In this document: positions 1-7,388 of the stretch, piece by piece | How positions within the stretch are numbered: position 1 is the stretch's first letter | How the letters are laid out: each line of letters starts with the position of its first letter | DNA from: an uncultured Ruminococcus sp. | GTDB taxonomy: Bacteria; Bacillota; Clostridia; Oscillospirales; Ruminococcaceae | Reading direction: 5' to 3' | Assembly (NCBI GenBank): GCA_946531975.1 | Contig: CAMNAY010000069.1 | Coordinates: 1-7,991 of the forward strand | DNA: 7,991 bases | Made by a program: the position numbers and the translations under genes | The notes under the pieces: generated by a model | Seen by the model: the letters and a program-made list of their open reading frames with translations, nothing else | What the model was told of the DNA's origin: nothing | The model's database searches: none

Positions 1-1040
1 AGGAAATCACACAGCGCCTTCAGGCGGGTAACCCCGATCCCTCGCAGCTCGCGGATTGGATGCGGGAATATAAACAGCTCACTCCGGTCGTCGAGGCGTA
101 CCGCAGCTATAACCTCTGCCGGCAGCAGATCGCAGATGCCGATGAACTGCTCAGGGAGCCGGAAGCAGATGCCGAATTCCGGCTCATGGCACAGCAGGAG
201 CGTCAGTCCGCCGCAGAGAAAATGCAGGCGCTTGAAACGGATATCACAAAGCTTCTTCTGCCGGAAAATGAAGCAGATACGCGCAATGTCATCGTCGAGA
301 TCCGCAGCGGCGCCGGCGGTGAGGAAGCCGCGCTCTTTGCCCATTCCCTGCACCGCATGTACTCCATGTACGCCGAGCGGCAGGGCTGGAAGCAGACCGT
401 CATGAGCCTGAGCGAGACCGAGCTGGGCGGCACAAAGGAAGTCATCTTCTCCCTCAGCGGCGACCGCGTCTATGCCAAAATGAAATATGAAAGCGGCGTC
501 CACCGCGTCCAGCGCGTGCCGGAAACCGAGTCTCAGGGCAGAGTGCATACCTCAACCGTGACCGTCGCCGTCCTTCAGGAGGTCGCGGACGTCGAGCTGG
601 AGCTGAACCCCAATGACCTGCGCATCGACGTCTTCCGGTCGAGCGGCGCGGGCGGTCAGCATATCAACAAAACCTCCTCCGCAATCCGTGTCACGCATAT
701 TCCGACCGGCATGGTCGTTGAGTGTCAGGATGAACGGAGCCAGTACAAAAATAAGGACAGGGCACTCTCCGTGCTGCGCGCAAGGCTCTATGCGAAGGCA
801 CAGGCAGAACAGAACGCGCAGGTTGCCGCCGAGCGCCGGACGCAGGTCGGCTCCGGTGACCGTTCGGAGAAGATCCGCACCTATAATTTCCCGCAGAGCC
901 GCCTGACAGATCACCGCATCGGCTTCTCCCTCTACCGTCTGGAGGATGTGATGAACGGTGACCTCGATCCGGTATTTGAAGCGCTGCAAACCGCTGCACA
1001 GGCAGAAAAGCTCAGCGGCTCGCAGGAGACAGGAGCATGA
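1..1040 (+). CDS. prfA: Peptide chain release factor 1 (RF1), 5' end cut by window edge
   Basis: RF1 reads UAA and UAG stop codons in the ribosomal A site and triggers release of the finished peptide. The frame is open from the first whole codon at base 3 (Glu-Ile-Thr-Gln) to TGA at 1038-1040, giving 345 visible residues. RF1 is usually about 355-360 residues, so roughly 15 N-terminal residues lie outside the window. The ATG at 60 is an internal Met, because the codons before it (ITQRL, then SQLADW) already match the RF1 N-terminal helical domain. The stop-recognition tripeptide is P-E-T at bases 519-527, inside the RVPETESQGRVHTST block; the PxT form identifies RF1, whereas RF2 has SPF. The catalytic GGQ, in GAGGQHINKTSSA, is at 651-659 and would be the site of PrmC glutamine methylation. 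No prmC gene lies downstream here. The next gene starts 3 bases after the stop. Identity is very secure. Confidence 0.97.
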   Translation, partial: EITQRLQAGNPDPSQLADWMREYKQLTPVVEAYRSYNLCRQQIADADELLREPEADAEFRLMAQQERQSAAEKMQALETDITKLLLPENEADTRNVIVEIRSGAGGEEAALFAHSLHRMYSMYAERQGWKQTVMSLSETELGGTKEVIFSLSGDRVYAKMKYESGVHRVQRVPETESQGRVHTSTVTVAVLQEVADVELELNPNDLRIDVFRSSGAGGQHINKTSSAIRVTHIPTGMVVECQDERSQYKNKDRALSVLRARLYAKAQAEQNAQVAAERRTQVGSGDRSEKIRTYNFPQSRLTDHRIGFSLYRLEDVMNGDLDPVFEALQTAAQAEKLSGSQETGA

Positions 1041-1043
1041 CCT

Positions 1044-2069
1044 ATGGAGACGAAAATTTTACAGAATACGGACCGTGAGATTGCATATGCGGCAGAACTG
1101 CTGCGGCAGGGCGAGGCAGTCGGCATGCCGACAGAAACCGTGTACGGACTGGGCTGCGACGCGGGCAATCCCGATGCCGTCAAAAAAGTATTTGCGGCAA
1201 AGGGCAGACCGGCGGATAACCCGCTGATCGTCCATATTGCCGATCTCGCGGACTGGGCACCGCTGGTGCAGGAAATCCCGCCGCTTGCGAAAAAGCTGGC
1301 AGAGCGCTTCTGGCCCGGTCCCCTGACAATCATCCTGCCGCGGACGGACGCTGTCCCGGCGATCACCGCAGGCGGTCTGGATACCGTCGGCATCCGGTTC
1401 CCCGCGCATCCCGTCGCGCAGGCACTGATCCGTGCCGCAGGCGTTCCGGTCGCCGCACCCTCCGGCAACCGCTCCGGCAGCCCCAGCCCGACCAATGCCG
1501 CACATATGTTCGCGGATATGGACGGGAGAATCCCCGCGATTCTGGACGGCGGAAGCTGCATCTGCGGCGTGGAATCCACGGTGATTCAGCTCGATGACGC
1601 AGAGAGCGTGCGCGTGCTGCGTCCGGGCTTTGTGACGCCTGAGCAGCTTCAGACTGTCGCTGCACATGTCACGGTCGATCCGGCAGTGCTGGCGAAGGTG
1701 ACAGAAGGCACCGTTGTCCGCTCCCCCGGCATGAAATACCGCCACTATGCGCCAAAGGCAAAGGTGACGCTCGTGCAGGGCGATCAGCCGCATTTTCTGG
1801 CGTACATGAAGCAGCACACCGGCAGCGGCGTGTATGCGCTGTGCTTTGACGCGGATGTCCCGCTCTGTGAGGCGGCAGGCATCTGCTGCATGCCCTACGG
1901 CGATACCGACGAGGCACGGGCTGCGGCATTCTTCTCCAGTCTGCGTGAGCTGGACGCGCTCGGCGCTTCTCATGTCTATGTCCGTGCGCCGCGCACCGAC
2001 GGCGTCGGACTTGCCGTCTACAACAGGCTCATCCGTGCGGCAGGCTATGACATTGTCCGCGCAGGATGA
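1044..2069 (+). CDS. sua5: L-threonylcarbamoyladenylate synthase, Sua5 type
   Basis: This enzyme makes threonylcarbamoyl-AMP from threonine, bicarbonate and ATP. It is the first step of the t6A37 modification of tRNAs reading ANN codons; the product passes to the TsaD complex. The protein has 341 residues, which is the longer Sua5 architecture rather than the short TsaC form. A YrdC-type catalytic domain covers about residues 10-205, with the KGRPADNPLIVHI signature (K53, R55) and APSGNRSGSPSPTN (S140, N142), both nucleotide/substrate-binding blocks. The conserved linker SPGMKYRHYAP spans 227-237, followed by the C-terminal Sua5 domain to the end. ATG 1044 is chosen because AGGAG (1031-1035) lies 8 bases before it, inside the end of prfA. 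The 3-base gap after prfA suggests co-transcription and possibly translational coupling. Both genes serve translation. The function is well supported by the motifs. Confidence 0.95.
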   Translation: METKILQNTDREIAYAAELLRQGEAVGMPTETVYGLGCDAGNPDAVKKVFAAKGRPADNPLIVHIADLADWAPLVQEIPPLAKKLAERFWPGPLTIILPRTDAVPAITAGGLDTVGIRFPAHPVAQALIRAAGVPVAAPSGNRSGSPSPTNAAHMFADMDGRIPAILDGGSCICGVESTVIQLDDAESVRVLRPGFVTPEQLQTVAAHVTVDPAVLAKVTEGTVVRSPGMKYRHYAPKAKVTLVQGDQPHFLAYMKQHTGSGVYALCFDADVPLCEAAGICCMPYGDTDEARAAAFFSSLRELDALGASHVYVRAPRTDGVGLAVYNRLIRAAGYDIVRAG

Positions 2070-2106
2070 TGACCGCCCGAATGACTGACAGAAAGGAGAC
2101 TTCGGC

Positions 2107-3807
2107 ATGCTTTCGCTGTACTATGAGGTGACCTTCGGCATTTCGCTCGCACTCTCGCTGCTGTACGCGATGATGTGGCACAAGCATTTCGATGTCCACA
2201 TCACGCTGCTGTTCGTCCTCATTCCGATCACCAATCTGGGCTATTTGCAGATGACAAATGCACAGAACCTTCAGGCGGCGCTCGATGCAAACAAGATCGT
2301 TTATATCGGCGGCTGCTTCCTGCTGCTGTTCATCATGCTGAGCGTGCTGACGATGTGCCGGATCCGTGTGCCGCGCTGGACAAGGGCAGGCTTGATCCTG
2401 CTGACGGCAGGCATATTCTGTTCGATCCTGACCGCCGGACAGACCCCGTATTACTACAAGAAGGTCAGCTTCGATCTCATCGACGGCACGGGAATTCTGC
2501 ATAAGGAATACGGCTTCATGCACACCGTATTCTATATCATGGTCATCCTCTATCTCTCGCTGACGGTCGCCGCACTCGTTTACAGCTTCATCCGGAAAAA
2601 GGATGTCTCAAACCGGATTCTCTATCTGCTCACCTGTCTGGTCGTGATCTCCGTCATCAGCTATTTTGCAGGCGCAAAGCTCCGGCGGACATATAACATT
2701 GATCCGGTTCCCGCGACATACGTCATGGCACAGATTGTCTATCTCATCATCATCCGCCGCGTCAGCCTGTACGATATCACCGATACCGGCATAGATTCGC
2801 TCGTCCGCAACGGCGACACCGGCTTCATCTCCTTCGATTTCAGGCACCGCTATATCGGCAGCAACGAAACCGCAAAGGGCGTCTTCCCGATCCTGAAGGA
2901 GCTGACCGTGGACAAGTCCATTGACCACATCGAGTTCTTTCAGGACAATGTCCTGCAATGGCTCCGGAAATTTGAAGAAGACGAAAAGAACGACATCTCC
3001 CTCTATGAGCACGGCGGCAAGACCTTCATGATTGATGTCAACTACCTCTATAACGGGCACCGCAAGAAGGGCTATCAGCTCTTTCTGAAGGACGACACCA
3101 AGAATCAGGCGTATATCTCGCTGCTCAACCGGTTCAATTTCAGCCTGCGGACGGAGGTGCAGCAGAAGACCGCGCATATTCTGGAGATGCACGACAAGCT
3201 GATTCTCAGCATGGCAGCCATGGTCGAAAGCCGCGACAATTCCACCGGCGGGCATATCCGCCGCACCAGCGACTGCATCCGGATTCTGACGGATGTGATG
3301 CGCGAAACCGGCGGCATTTCGCTCTCAGATCAGTTTATCCGGCATCTCATCAAGGCAGCGCCGATGCACGACCTCGGAAAGATCGCGGTTGACGATGCGG
3401 TTCTGCGGAAGCCCGGACGCTTCACCGACGAAGAATTCGAGATCATGAAGACCCATGCCGCAGAGGGCGCCCGCATCGTTCACAATATCCTTCAGGGCAC
3501 GGACGATCCGGAGTTCCAGCGCATTGCCGAAAACGTCGCGCACTATCACCACGAACGCTGGGACGGCTCCGGCTATCCGCAGGGGCTGCGCGGCGAGGAG
3601 ATCCCGCTGGAAGCGCGGATCATGGCGATTGCCGATGTCTATGACGCGCTGGTCAGCAAGCGCGTGTACAAAGAGAGCATGTCCTTCGGGAAAGCCGATC
3701 AGATCATGATTGAGGGCATGGGCAGACATTTCGATCAGCGGCTCGAACCGTTTTACATCGCGGCGCGTCCGCGTCTGGAAGAATACTACCGCAGTCTTGC
3801 GGACTGA
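2107..3807 (+). CDS. Seven-helix membrane protein with PAS-like region and C-terminal HD-GYP phosphodiesterase domain
   Basis: A 566-residue membrane signalling enzyme. Hydrophobic segments fall at about residues 3-23, 31-50, 63-85, 95-113, 137-160, 172-190 and 204-220, a pattern like the 7TM input modules placed before histidine kinases and cyclases. Residues about 230-330 (GDTGFISFD, then YIGSNETAKG) resemble a PAS fold; this is inference. After a helical linker comes HD-GYP: TGGH with H383, HD pair H421/D422 in MHDLGK, H450, H481/H482, then ERWDGSGYP ending at P491, and D510/D513 in ADVYDAL. All expected metal-binding positions are present. HD-GYP proteins typically hydrolyse cyclic di-GMP, some cGAMP-type dinucleotides, so an active phosphodiesterase is likely but the substrate is not proven. 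The start is supported by AAAGGAG (2092-2098), 8 bases upstream of ATG. Its location among housekeeping genes says nothing direct about the ligand. No GGDEF domain is present. Confidence 0.9.
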   Translation: MLSLYYEVTFGISLALSLLYAMMWHKHFDVHITLLFVLIPITNLGYLQMTNAQNLQAALDANKIVYIGGCFLLLFIMLSVLTMCRIRVPRWTRAGLILLTAGIFCSILTAGQTPYYYKKVSFDLIDGTGILHKEYGFMHTVFYIMVILYLSLTVAALVYSFIRKKDVSNRILYLLTCLVVISVISYFAGAKLRRTYNIDPVPATYVMAQIVYLIIIRRVSLYDITDTGIDSLVRNGDTGFISFDFRHRYIGSNETAKGVFPILKELTVDKSIDHIEFFQDNVLQWLRKFEEDEKNDISLYEHGGKTFMIDVNYLYNGHRKKGYQLFLKDDTKNQAYISLLNRFNFSLRTEVQQKTAHILEMHDKLILSMAAMVESRDNSTGGHIRRTSDCIRILTDVMRETGGISLSDQFIRHLIKAAPMHDLGKIAVDDAVLRKPGRFTDEEFEIMKTHAAEGARIVHNILQGTDDPEFQRIAENVAHYHHERWDGSGYPQGLRGEEIPLEARIMAIADVYDALVSKRVYKESMSFGKADQIMIEGMGRHFDQRLEPFYIAARPRLEEYYRSLAD

Positions 3808-3831
3808 CGGTCACACAGGAGGAGATCTGCA

Positions 3832-5826
3832 ATGACACACGAACAGGCAAAGGCACGCATCAGCGAACTGACTGCCGAGCTTCTGCGCATGGCGCACGAA
3901 TACTATGACCTGGATGCGCCGAGTGCCGAGGATTACGAATATGACATGAAAATGCAGGAGCTGCGCGGTCTGGAAGCGGAATTCCCCGATCTGCTGGAGC
4001 CGGATTCCCCGACCCAGCGCGTGCAGGGCGTTGCTTCGGGACGCTTCGCAAAGGTCACGCACACCGTCCAGATGGCAAGCCTTCAGGACGTATTCTCCTT
4101 TGAGCAGGTCGCTGCATTTGTGCAGCGCGTGCAGGAGACCGTGGATGACCCGCAGTTCACGGTTGAGCCGAAGATCGACGGTCTTTCGGTCTCGCTGGAA
4201 TATGAGGACGGCATTCTGGTGCGCGGCTCAACCCGCGGCGACGGCTTCACCGGAGAGGATGTGACCGCGAATCTCAAAACGATCCGGAGCATTCCGCTGA
4301 AGCTGAAAAACGCCCCGCATTTTCTGGAAGTCCGCGGCGAGGTCTATATGCCCCGCGCATCCTTCGAGCGCCTTTCCGCACAGCAGGAGGCTGCCGGCGA
4401 GGAGCTGTTCAAGAATCCCCGCAATGCGGCTGCCGGCTCGCTGCGGCAGAAGGATTCCGCCGTGACGGCATCGCGCCGCCTGCAAATCTTCGTGTTCAAT
4501 CTTCAGCGCATTGAGGGCGAGACCCTGACTTCGCATGCTCAGACGATTGACCGGCTGAAGGAGCTGGGATTCCCGGTGATCCCCTATACCCGATGTTCAG
4601 CCGACCCCGGTCAGATCCGTGCCGAAATCGAGAAGATCGGCGCAGGACGCGGCGATCTGCCGTATGATATCGACGGTGTGGTCGTCAAGACCGACAGTCT
4701 CGCACAGCGCGAGCAGCTCGGCGCAACCGCAAAATACCCCAAATGGGCAGTCGCATACAAATTCCCGCCGGAGGAGAAGGAGACCAGACTCCGCGCGATT
4801 GAGATTCAGGTCGGCAGAACCGGCGTCCTGACGCCGGTCGCAGTGTTCGATGAGATTTCTCTCGCAGGCACGAGCGTTTCACGCGCAGTGCTGCACAATC
4901 AGCAGTTCATCAGCGAGAAGGATATCCGCGTCGGAGACATTATCCGTGTCCGCAAAGCCGGCGATATCATTCCGGAGGTGCTGGCATCGGTCTCTCACGC
5001 GCCGGGCTCTGCGGCATACCGCATTCCGGATCACTGTCCGGTCTGCGGAGCGCCCGCGGAAAAGGACGGCGAGGAAGCCGCCGTCCGCTGCTTCAATCCG
5101 GCATGTCCGGCACAGATCTTCCGGTCGATTGTTCACTTCGCATCGAAAAACGCCATGAACATCGACGGGCTGGGTCCGGCGATTGTCCAGCAGCTTCTCG
5201 ATGAAAAGCTGATCGCCTCCCCTGCCGATCTCTATGCGCTCACGAAGGAGCAGATTCTGTCGCTGGAAGGCTTCAAGGAGAAATCTGCGGAGAACCTGCT
5301 CAGCGCGATCGAGCGCTCGAAGGAGCAGCCGCTGGACCGCGTGATTGCGGCACTGGGCATCCGCAGCATCGGACAGACTGCGGCAGCTCTGCTCTGTGAG
5401 CGGTTCGGCTCCATTGAAGCGATCCGGCGTGCATCGGCTGCGGACATCGCCGCGATTGACGGCTTCGGCGGCATCATGGCGGAATCCGTCGCAGAAGCCT
5501 TTGCGGAGCCGTCCTTCAACGCGCTGGTCGATGCGCTGCTCGCACACGGCGTCCGGATGCAGTACACCGCAAAAGAGGTCGCTGATACGCGGTTTTCCGG
5601 CATGACCTTCGTCCTGACCGGCACCCTCCCGACCCTGAAGCGCGACGAGGCAAAGGCACTGATCGAAGCACACGGCGGCAAGGTCTCCGGCTCGGTCTCC
5701 AAAAAGACCGGCGTGGTCGTTGCGGGCGAGGATGCCGGAAGCAAGCTCACGAAGGCAGAAGCGCTCGGCATTGAGATCATCGACGAAGCCGAGCTGCTTC
5801 GGCGCTGTGCTGCCGAAAGAACCTGA
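3832..5826 (+). CDS. ligA: NAD-dependent DNA ligase LigA
   Basis: LigA seals nicks in duplex DNA using NAD+, joining Okazaki fragments and finishing repair. The 664 residues match the usual 665-670. Domain order is complete: Ia NAD-binding domain (YYDLDAPSAEDYEYD, about 24-38); adenylation domain with the AMP-accepting lysine K114 in EPKIDG, R135 in RGDGFTGEDVT, E170 in EVRGEVYM, DIDGVVVK (K286) and K310 in AVAYKFPPEE; OB fold about 316-395; four-cysteine zinc finger C402, C405, C420, C425; helix-hairpin-helix repeats about 430-580; and a C-terminal BRCT domain about 587-660 (FVLTGTL, EAHGGKV). All catalytic residues are intact. ATG 3832 follows a very strong AGGAGGAG (3817-3824) at 7 bases. 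The stop TGA is in the same frame as the following whiA, so the two are separated by one in-frame stop and eight codons. In many bacteria ligA follows pcrA; that partner is not adjacent here. Confidence 0.98.
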   Translation: MTHEQAKARISELTAELLRMAHEYYDLDAPSAEDYEYDMKMQELRGLEAEFPDLLEPDSPTQRVQGVASGRFAKVTHTVQMASLQDVFSFEQVAAFVQRVQETVDDPQFTVEPKIDGLSVSLEYEDGILVRGSTRGDGFTGEDVTANLKTIRSIPLKLKNAPHFLEVRGEVYMPRASFERLSAQQEAAGEELFKNPRNAAAGSLRQKDSAVTASRRLQIFVFNLQRIEGETLTSHAQTIDRLKELGFPVIPYTRCSADPGQIRAEIEKIGAGRGDLPYDIDGVVVKTDSLAQREQLGATAKYPKWAVAYKFPPEEKETRLRAIEIQVGRTGVLTPVAVFDEISLAGTSVSRAVLHNQQFISEKDIRVGDIIRVRKAGDIIPEVLASVSHAPGSAAYRIPDHCPVCGAPAEKDGEEAAVRCFNPACPAQIFRSIVHFASKNAMNIDGLGPAIVQQLLDEKLIASPADLYALTKEQILSLEGFKEKSAENLLSAIERSKEQPLDRVIAALGIRSIGQTAAALLCERFGSIEAIRRASAADIAAIDGFGGIMAESVAEAFAEPSFNALVDALLAHGVRMQYTAKEVADTRFSGMTFVLTGTLPTLKRDEAKALIEAHGGKVSGSVSKKTGVVVAGEDAGSKLTKAEALGIEIIDEAELLRRCAAERT

Positions 5827-5835
5827 CTCTACGAA

Positions 5836-5841
5836 AAAGGG
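5836..5841 (+). promoter_or_regulatory. Ribosome binding site for the GTG start of whiA
   Basis: AAAGGG lies 9 bases before GTG 5851. It is weaker than the AGGAG-type sites of the neighbouring genes, which together with the GTG start suggests a lower translation rate for WhiA than for LigA. It decides the start, because the next GTG upstream (5843) is in another frame and stops after three codons. Confidence 0.6.
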
Positions 5842-5850
5842 CGTGATTGC

Positions 5851-6774
5851 GTGATTTCCTTTTCCAACCAAACCAAAACAGAAATCTGCGGCAGCATCCG
5901 GAAGGCAGCGGAAAAGCGCGCCTTTCTCAGCGGCGTCCTGCTTTCCGCACGGCGGCTCTCGACGCAGGAAATCGCATTGCAGACCGAATGCGAAGCATTT
6001 GCCGTACTGTTTCCGGCACTGCTTCAGGCGGTCAGTCCGAAGCTGCGCTGCGATACGGAATTCCGCTCACGCAGCGGAAAGCTGCCGGTCTGGAGCTTTT
6101 CGGTCTCCGGTGCAGACGCAGAGCTGCTGATCCGTTCACTGGACATTGAAACGGTGCATCGCGAGCATTCCGCGGCATTCCTGAAATGCACCGGAAAAAT
6201 GCTGTGTCTGTTTGCAGGCGGCTGCTTCGTCATGAGCGGAAGCGTAACCGACCCCTCCCGCGCCTATCATCTGGAGCTTGCAGTGCCCGATGCCGCATTT
6301 GCCGCAGCCCTGCGCGAGCGCATTGCACTGGAGCAGCCGTCGATTTCCCTGAAGGAGACCGCACGCAAGGGCGAGACCATGCTGTACCTGAAGCAAAACG
6401 AGCAGATTGCAGATGCACTGACCTATTTCGGCGCGCCGAATGCCTCTCTGATGCTGGCAGAGCAGCAGGTCTACAAGAGCTTCCGCAGCCAGACCAACCG
6501 CCGCACGAACTGCGACCTCGCGAACATTGACAAGACCATTACTGCCGGCGCACAGCAGGCAGAAGATATCCTGCTGATTCAGAAGCACTCCGGTCTGGAT
6601 TCCCTGCCGGAGACCCTTCAGGAGATTGCAAGAGTCCGGCTGGAAAATCCGGAAGCGAATCTGCGCGATCTGGCAGCAGCCTGCAATCCGCCGCTTTCCA
6701 GATCCGGCGCACATCACCGCCTTGCCCGCATCGCGGAGATTGCCGCGAAACTGCGCGAGCTGCACGGAGAATAA
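5851..6774 (+). CDS. whiA: DNA-binding protein WhiA (sporulation/cell-division regulator homologue)
   Basis: WhiA joins a LAGLIDADG-homing-endonuclease-like domain, without nuclease activity, to a C-terminal helix-turn-helix. In Streptomyces it activates sporulation-division genes with WhiB; in Bacillus it affects division and chromosome segregation. Seen here: 307 residues, close to the usual 310-325; a start resembling the MSFS...K.E opening (ISFSNQTKTEI); a LAGLIDADG-like segment LFAGGCFVMSGSVTDP near 120-135, followed by YHLEL; YLKQNEQIADALTYFGAPNA; NRRTNCDLANIDKTI; and a C-terminal HTH from SLPETLQEIA (251) through LSRSGAHHRL to the end. The first 100 residues are divergent, and the Cys-Cys pair usual in 'CCRKAE' is absent. 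The start is GTG 5851; no in-frame ATG or other start with a better site lies between it and the ligA stop. The usual neighbours rapZ and yvcK are not seen on either side in this window. The C-terminal half makes the identification firm. Confidence 0.93.
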   Translation: MISFSNQTKTEICGSIRKAAEKRAFLSGVLLSARRLSTQEIALQTECEAFAVLFPALLQAVSPKLRCDTEFRSRSGKLPVWSFSVSGADAELLIRSLDIETVHREHSAAFLKCTGKMLCLFAGGCFVMSGSVTDPSRAYHLELAVPDAAFAAALRERIALEQPSISLKETARKGETMLYLKQNEQIADALTYFGAPNASLMLAEQQVYKSFRSQTNRRTNCDLANIDKTITAGAQQAEDILLIQKHSGLDSLPETLQEIARVRLENPEANLRDLAAACNPPLSRSGAHHRLARIAEIAAKLRELHGE

Positions 6775-6818
6775 CACAAAGGCGGAGATTCACAGCCTGC
6801 ACCGAAAGGAGAACAGCG

Positions 6819-7388
6819 ATGACCCCACGGGAATATCTGGAGATTCTGCACATTGCGGAACGGCTGAAGGACACGCCGCGCCACTGCACCACCACAAACC
6901 GCAGAACCGAAAGCGTCGCAGAACACAGCTGGCGTGTCTCGCTGATGGCATTTCTGCTCAAGGAGGAATTTCCCGCGCTGGATATCAGCAAGGTCATCTC
7001 CATGTGCCTGATTCACGATCTCGGAGAGTGCTTCACCGGAGATATCCCGACCTTCCTGAAAACGGATGCAGACCGCAGCACAGAGGATTCGCTGCTGGCG
7101 CAGTGGGTGGGTTCGCTGCCGGACGGCGTGTCCGCAGACATGGCATCGCTGTATGCGGAAATGGATGCGCAGCAGACACCCGAAGCCAGACTCTATAAGG
7201 CGCTGGACAAGCTGGAAGCGCTCATTCAGCATAACGAATCACCCATTGACACATGGTCTGCGAATGAGTATCAGCTCAATCAGACCTACGCATTTGATGT
7301 GACGGCATTTTCCGGCTGGCTCACCGATCTGCGGCAGGAAATCCTGAAGGACACGCTTGAAAAGATGCAGAGGGAAGTGCAGGAATGA
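6819..7388 (+). CDS. HD-domain nucleotide phosphohydrolase, YfbR/HDDC2-like (probable 5'-deoxynucleotidase)
   Basis: A 189-residue, all-helical, cytosolic HD protein. The metal site is visible: H36 in ESVAEHSWRV, the HD pair H66/D67 in LIHDLGE, then FTGDIPTF with D75, and D130 in ALDKLEAL. The order and spacing fit the HD_3 group that includes E. coli YfbR and human HDDC2, which remove phosphate from 5'-deoxyribonucleoside monophosphates. That activity is transferred from the family and is not shown here. The N-terminal R-T-E-S-V-A-E-H block is the family's best signature. ATG 6819 is preceded by AAAGGAG (6805-6811) at 7 bases, in a 44-base gap after whiA, the longest gap in the window. The gene ends in ATGA, overlapping the next start, so the two products are probably translationally coupled. 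A role in dNMP/dNTP pool balance alongside DNA repair is inferred. Confidence 0.82.
   Translation: MTPREYLEILHIAERLKDTPRHCTTTNRRTESVAEHSWRVSLMAFLLKEEFPALDISKVISMCLIHDLGECFTGDIPTFLKTDADRSTEDSLLAQWVGSLPDGVSADMASLYAEMDAQQTPEARLYKALDKLEALIQHNESPIDTWSANEYQLNQTYAFDVTAFSGWLTDLRQEILKDTLEKMQREVQE
7371..7375 (+). promoter_or_regulatory. Ribosome binding site for the methyltransferase gene, inside the upstream gene
   Basis: AGGGA sits 9 bases before ATG 7385 and 12 before ATG 7388, favouring the first of the two tandem Met codons. A second AGGA at 7381-7384 is too close to either ATG to serve well. The site lies within the last codons of the HD gene, as expected for coupled translation. Confidence 0.5.

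Noticed and set aside
60..62. ATG at 60 as the start of prfA
   Set aside because: The frame is open to the window edge and the codons upstream encode residues matching the RF1 N-terminal domain, so the true start is outside the window.
519..527. P-E-T rather than P-A-T or P-V-T as the RF1 stop-recognition tripeptide
   Set aside because: The middle position varies, and I recall PET in Bacillus-type RF1. The surrounding ESQGRVHTST block is normal, so no change of stop-codon specificity is implied.
1059..2108. Long open frame on the - strand (349 codons) opposite sua5
   Set aside because: It is the antisense shadow of a GC-rich gene. The predicted protein is rich in Arg, His and Cys with no recognisable motif, and sua5 on the + strand has complete family signatures and a ribosome binding site.
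5786..5820. Short inverted repeats near the end of ligA (GAAGC/GCTTC, CGGC/GCCG) as a possible terminator
   Set aside because: The stems are only 4-5 bp, lie inside coding sequence and are not followed by a T-run.
4879..5871. Long open frame on the - strand (330 codons) opposite ligA
   Set aside because: It lies across the ligA OB, zinc-finger, HhH and BRCT regions, all clearly coded on + strand. Its composition is Arg/Cys-rich and without domains, as expected for antisense noise.
5851..6774. WhiA read as an active LAGLIDADG homing endonuclease
   Set aside because: The LAGLIDADG-like segment lacks the acidic catalytic residue (it reads AGGCFVMSGSV), and the C-terminal HTH matches WhiA, which is a known non-nuclease relative.
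6775..6818. The 44-base gap before the HD hydrolase as a promoter or small RNA site
   Set aside because: It contains the ribosome binding site but no recognisable -35/-10 pair and no hairpin.
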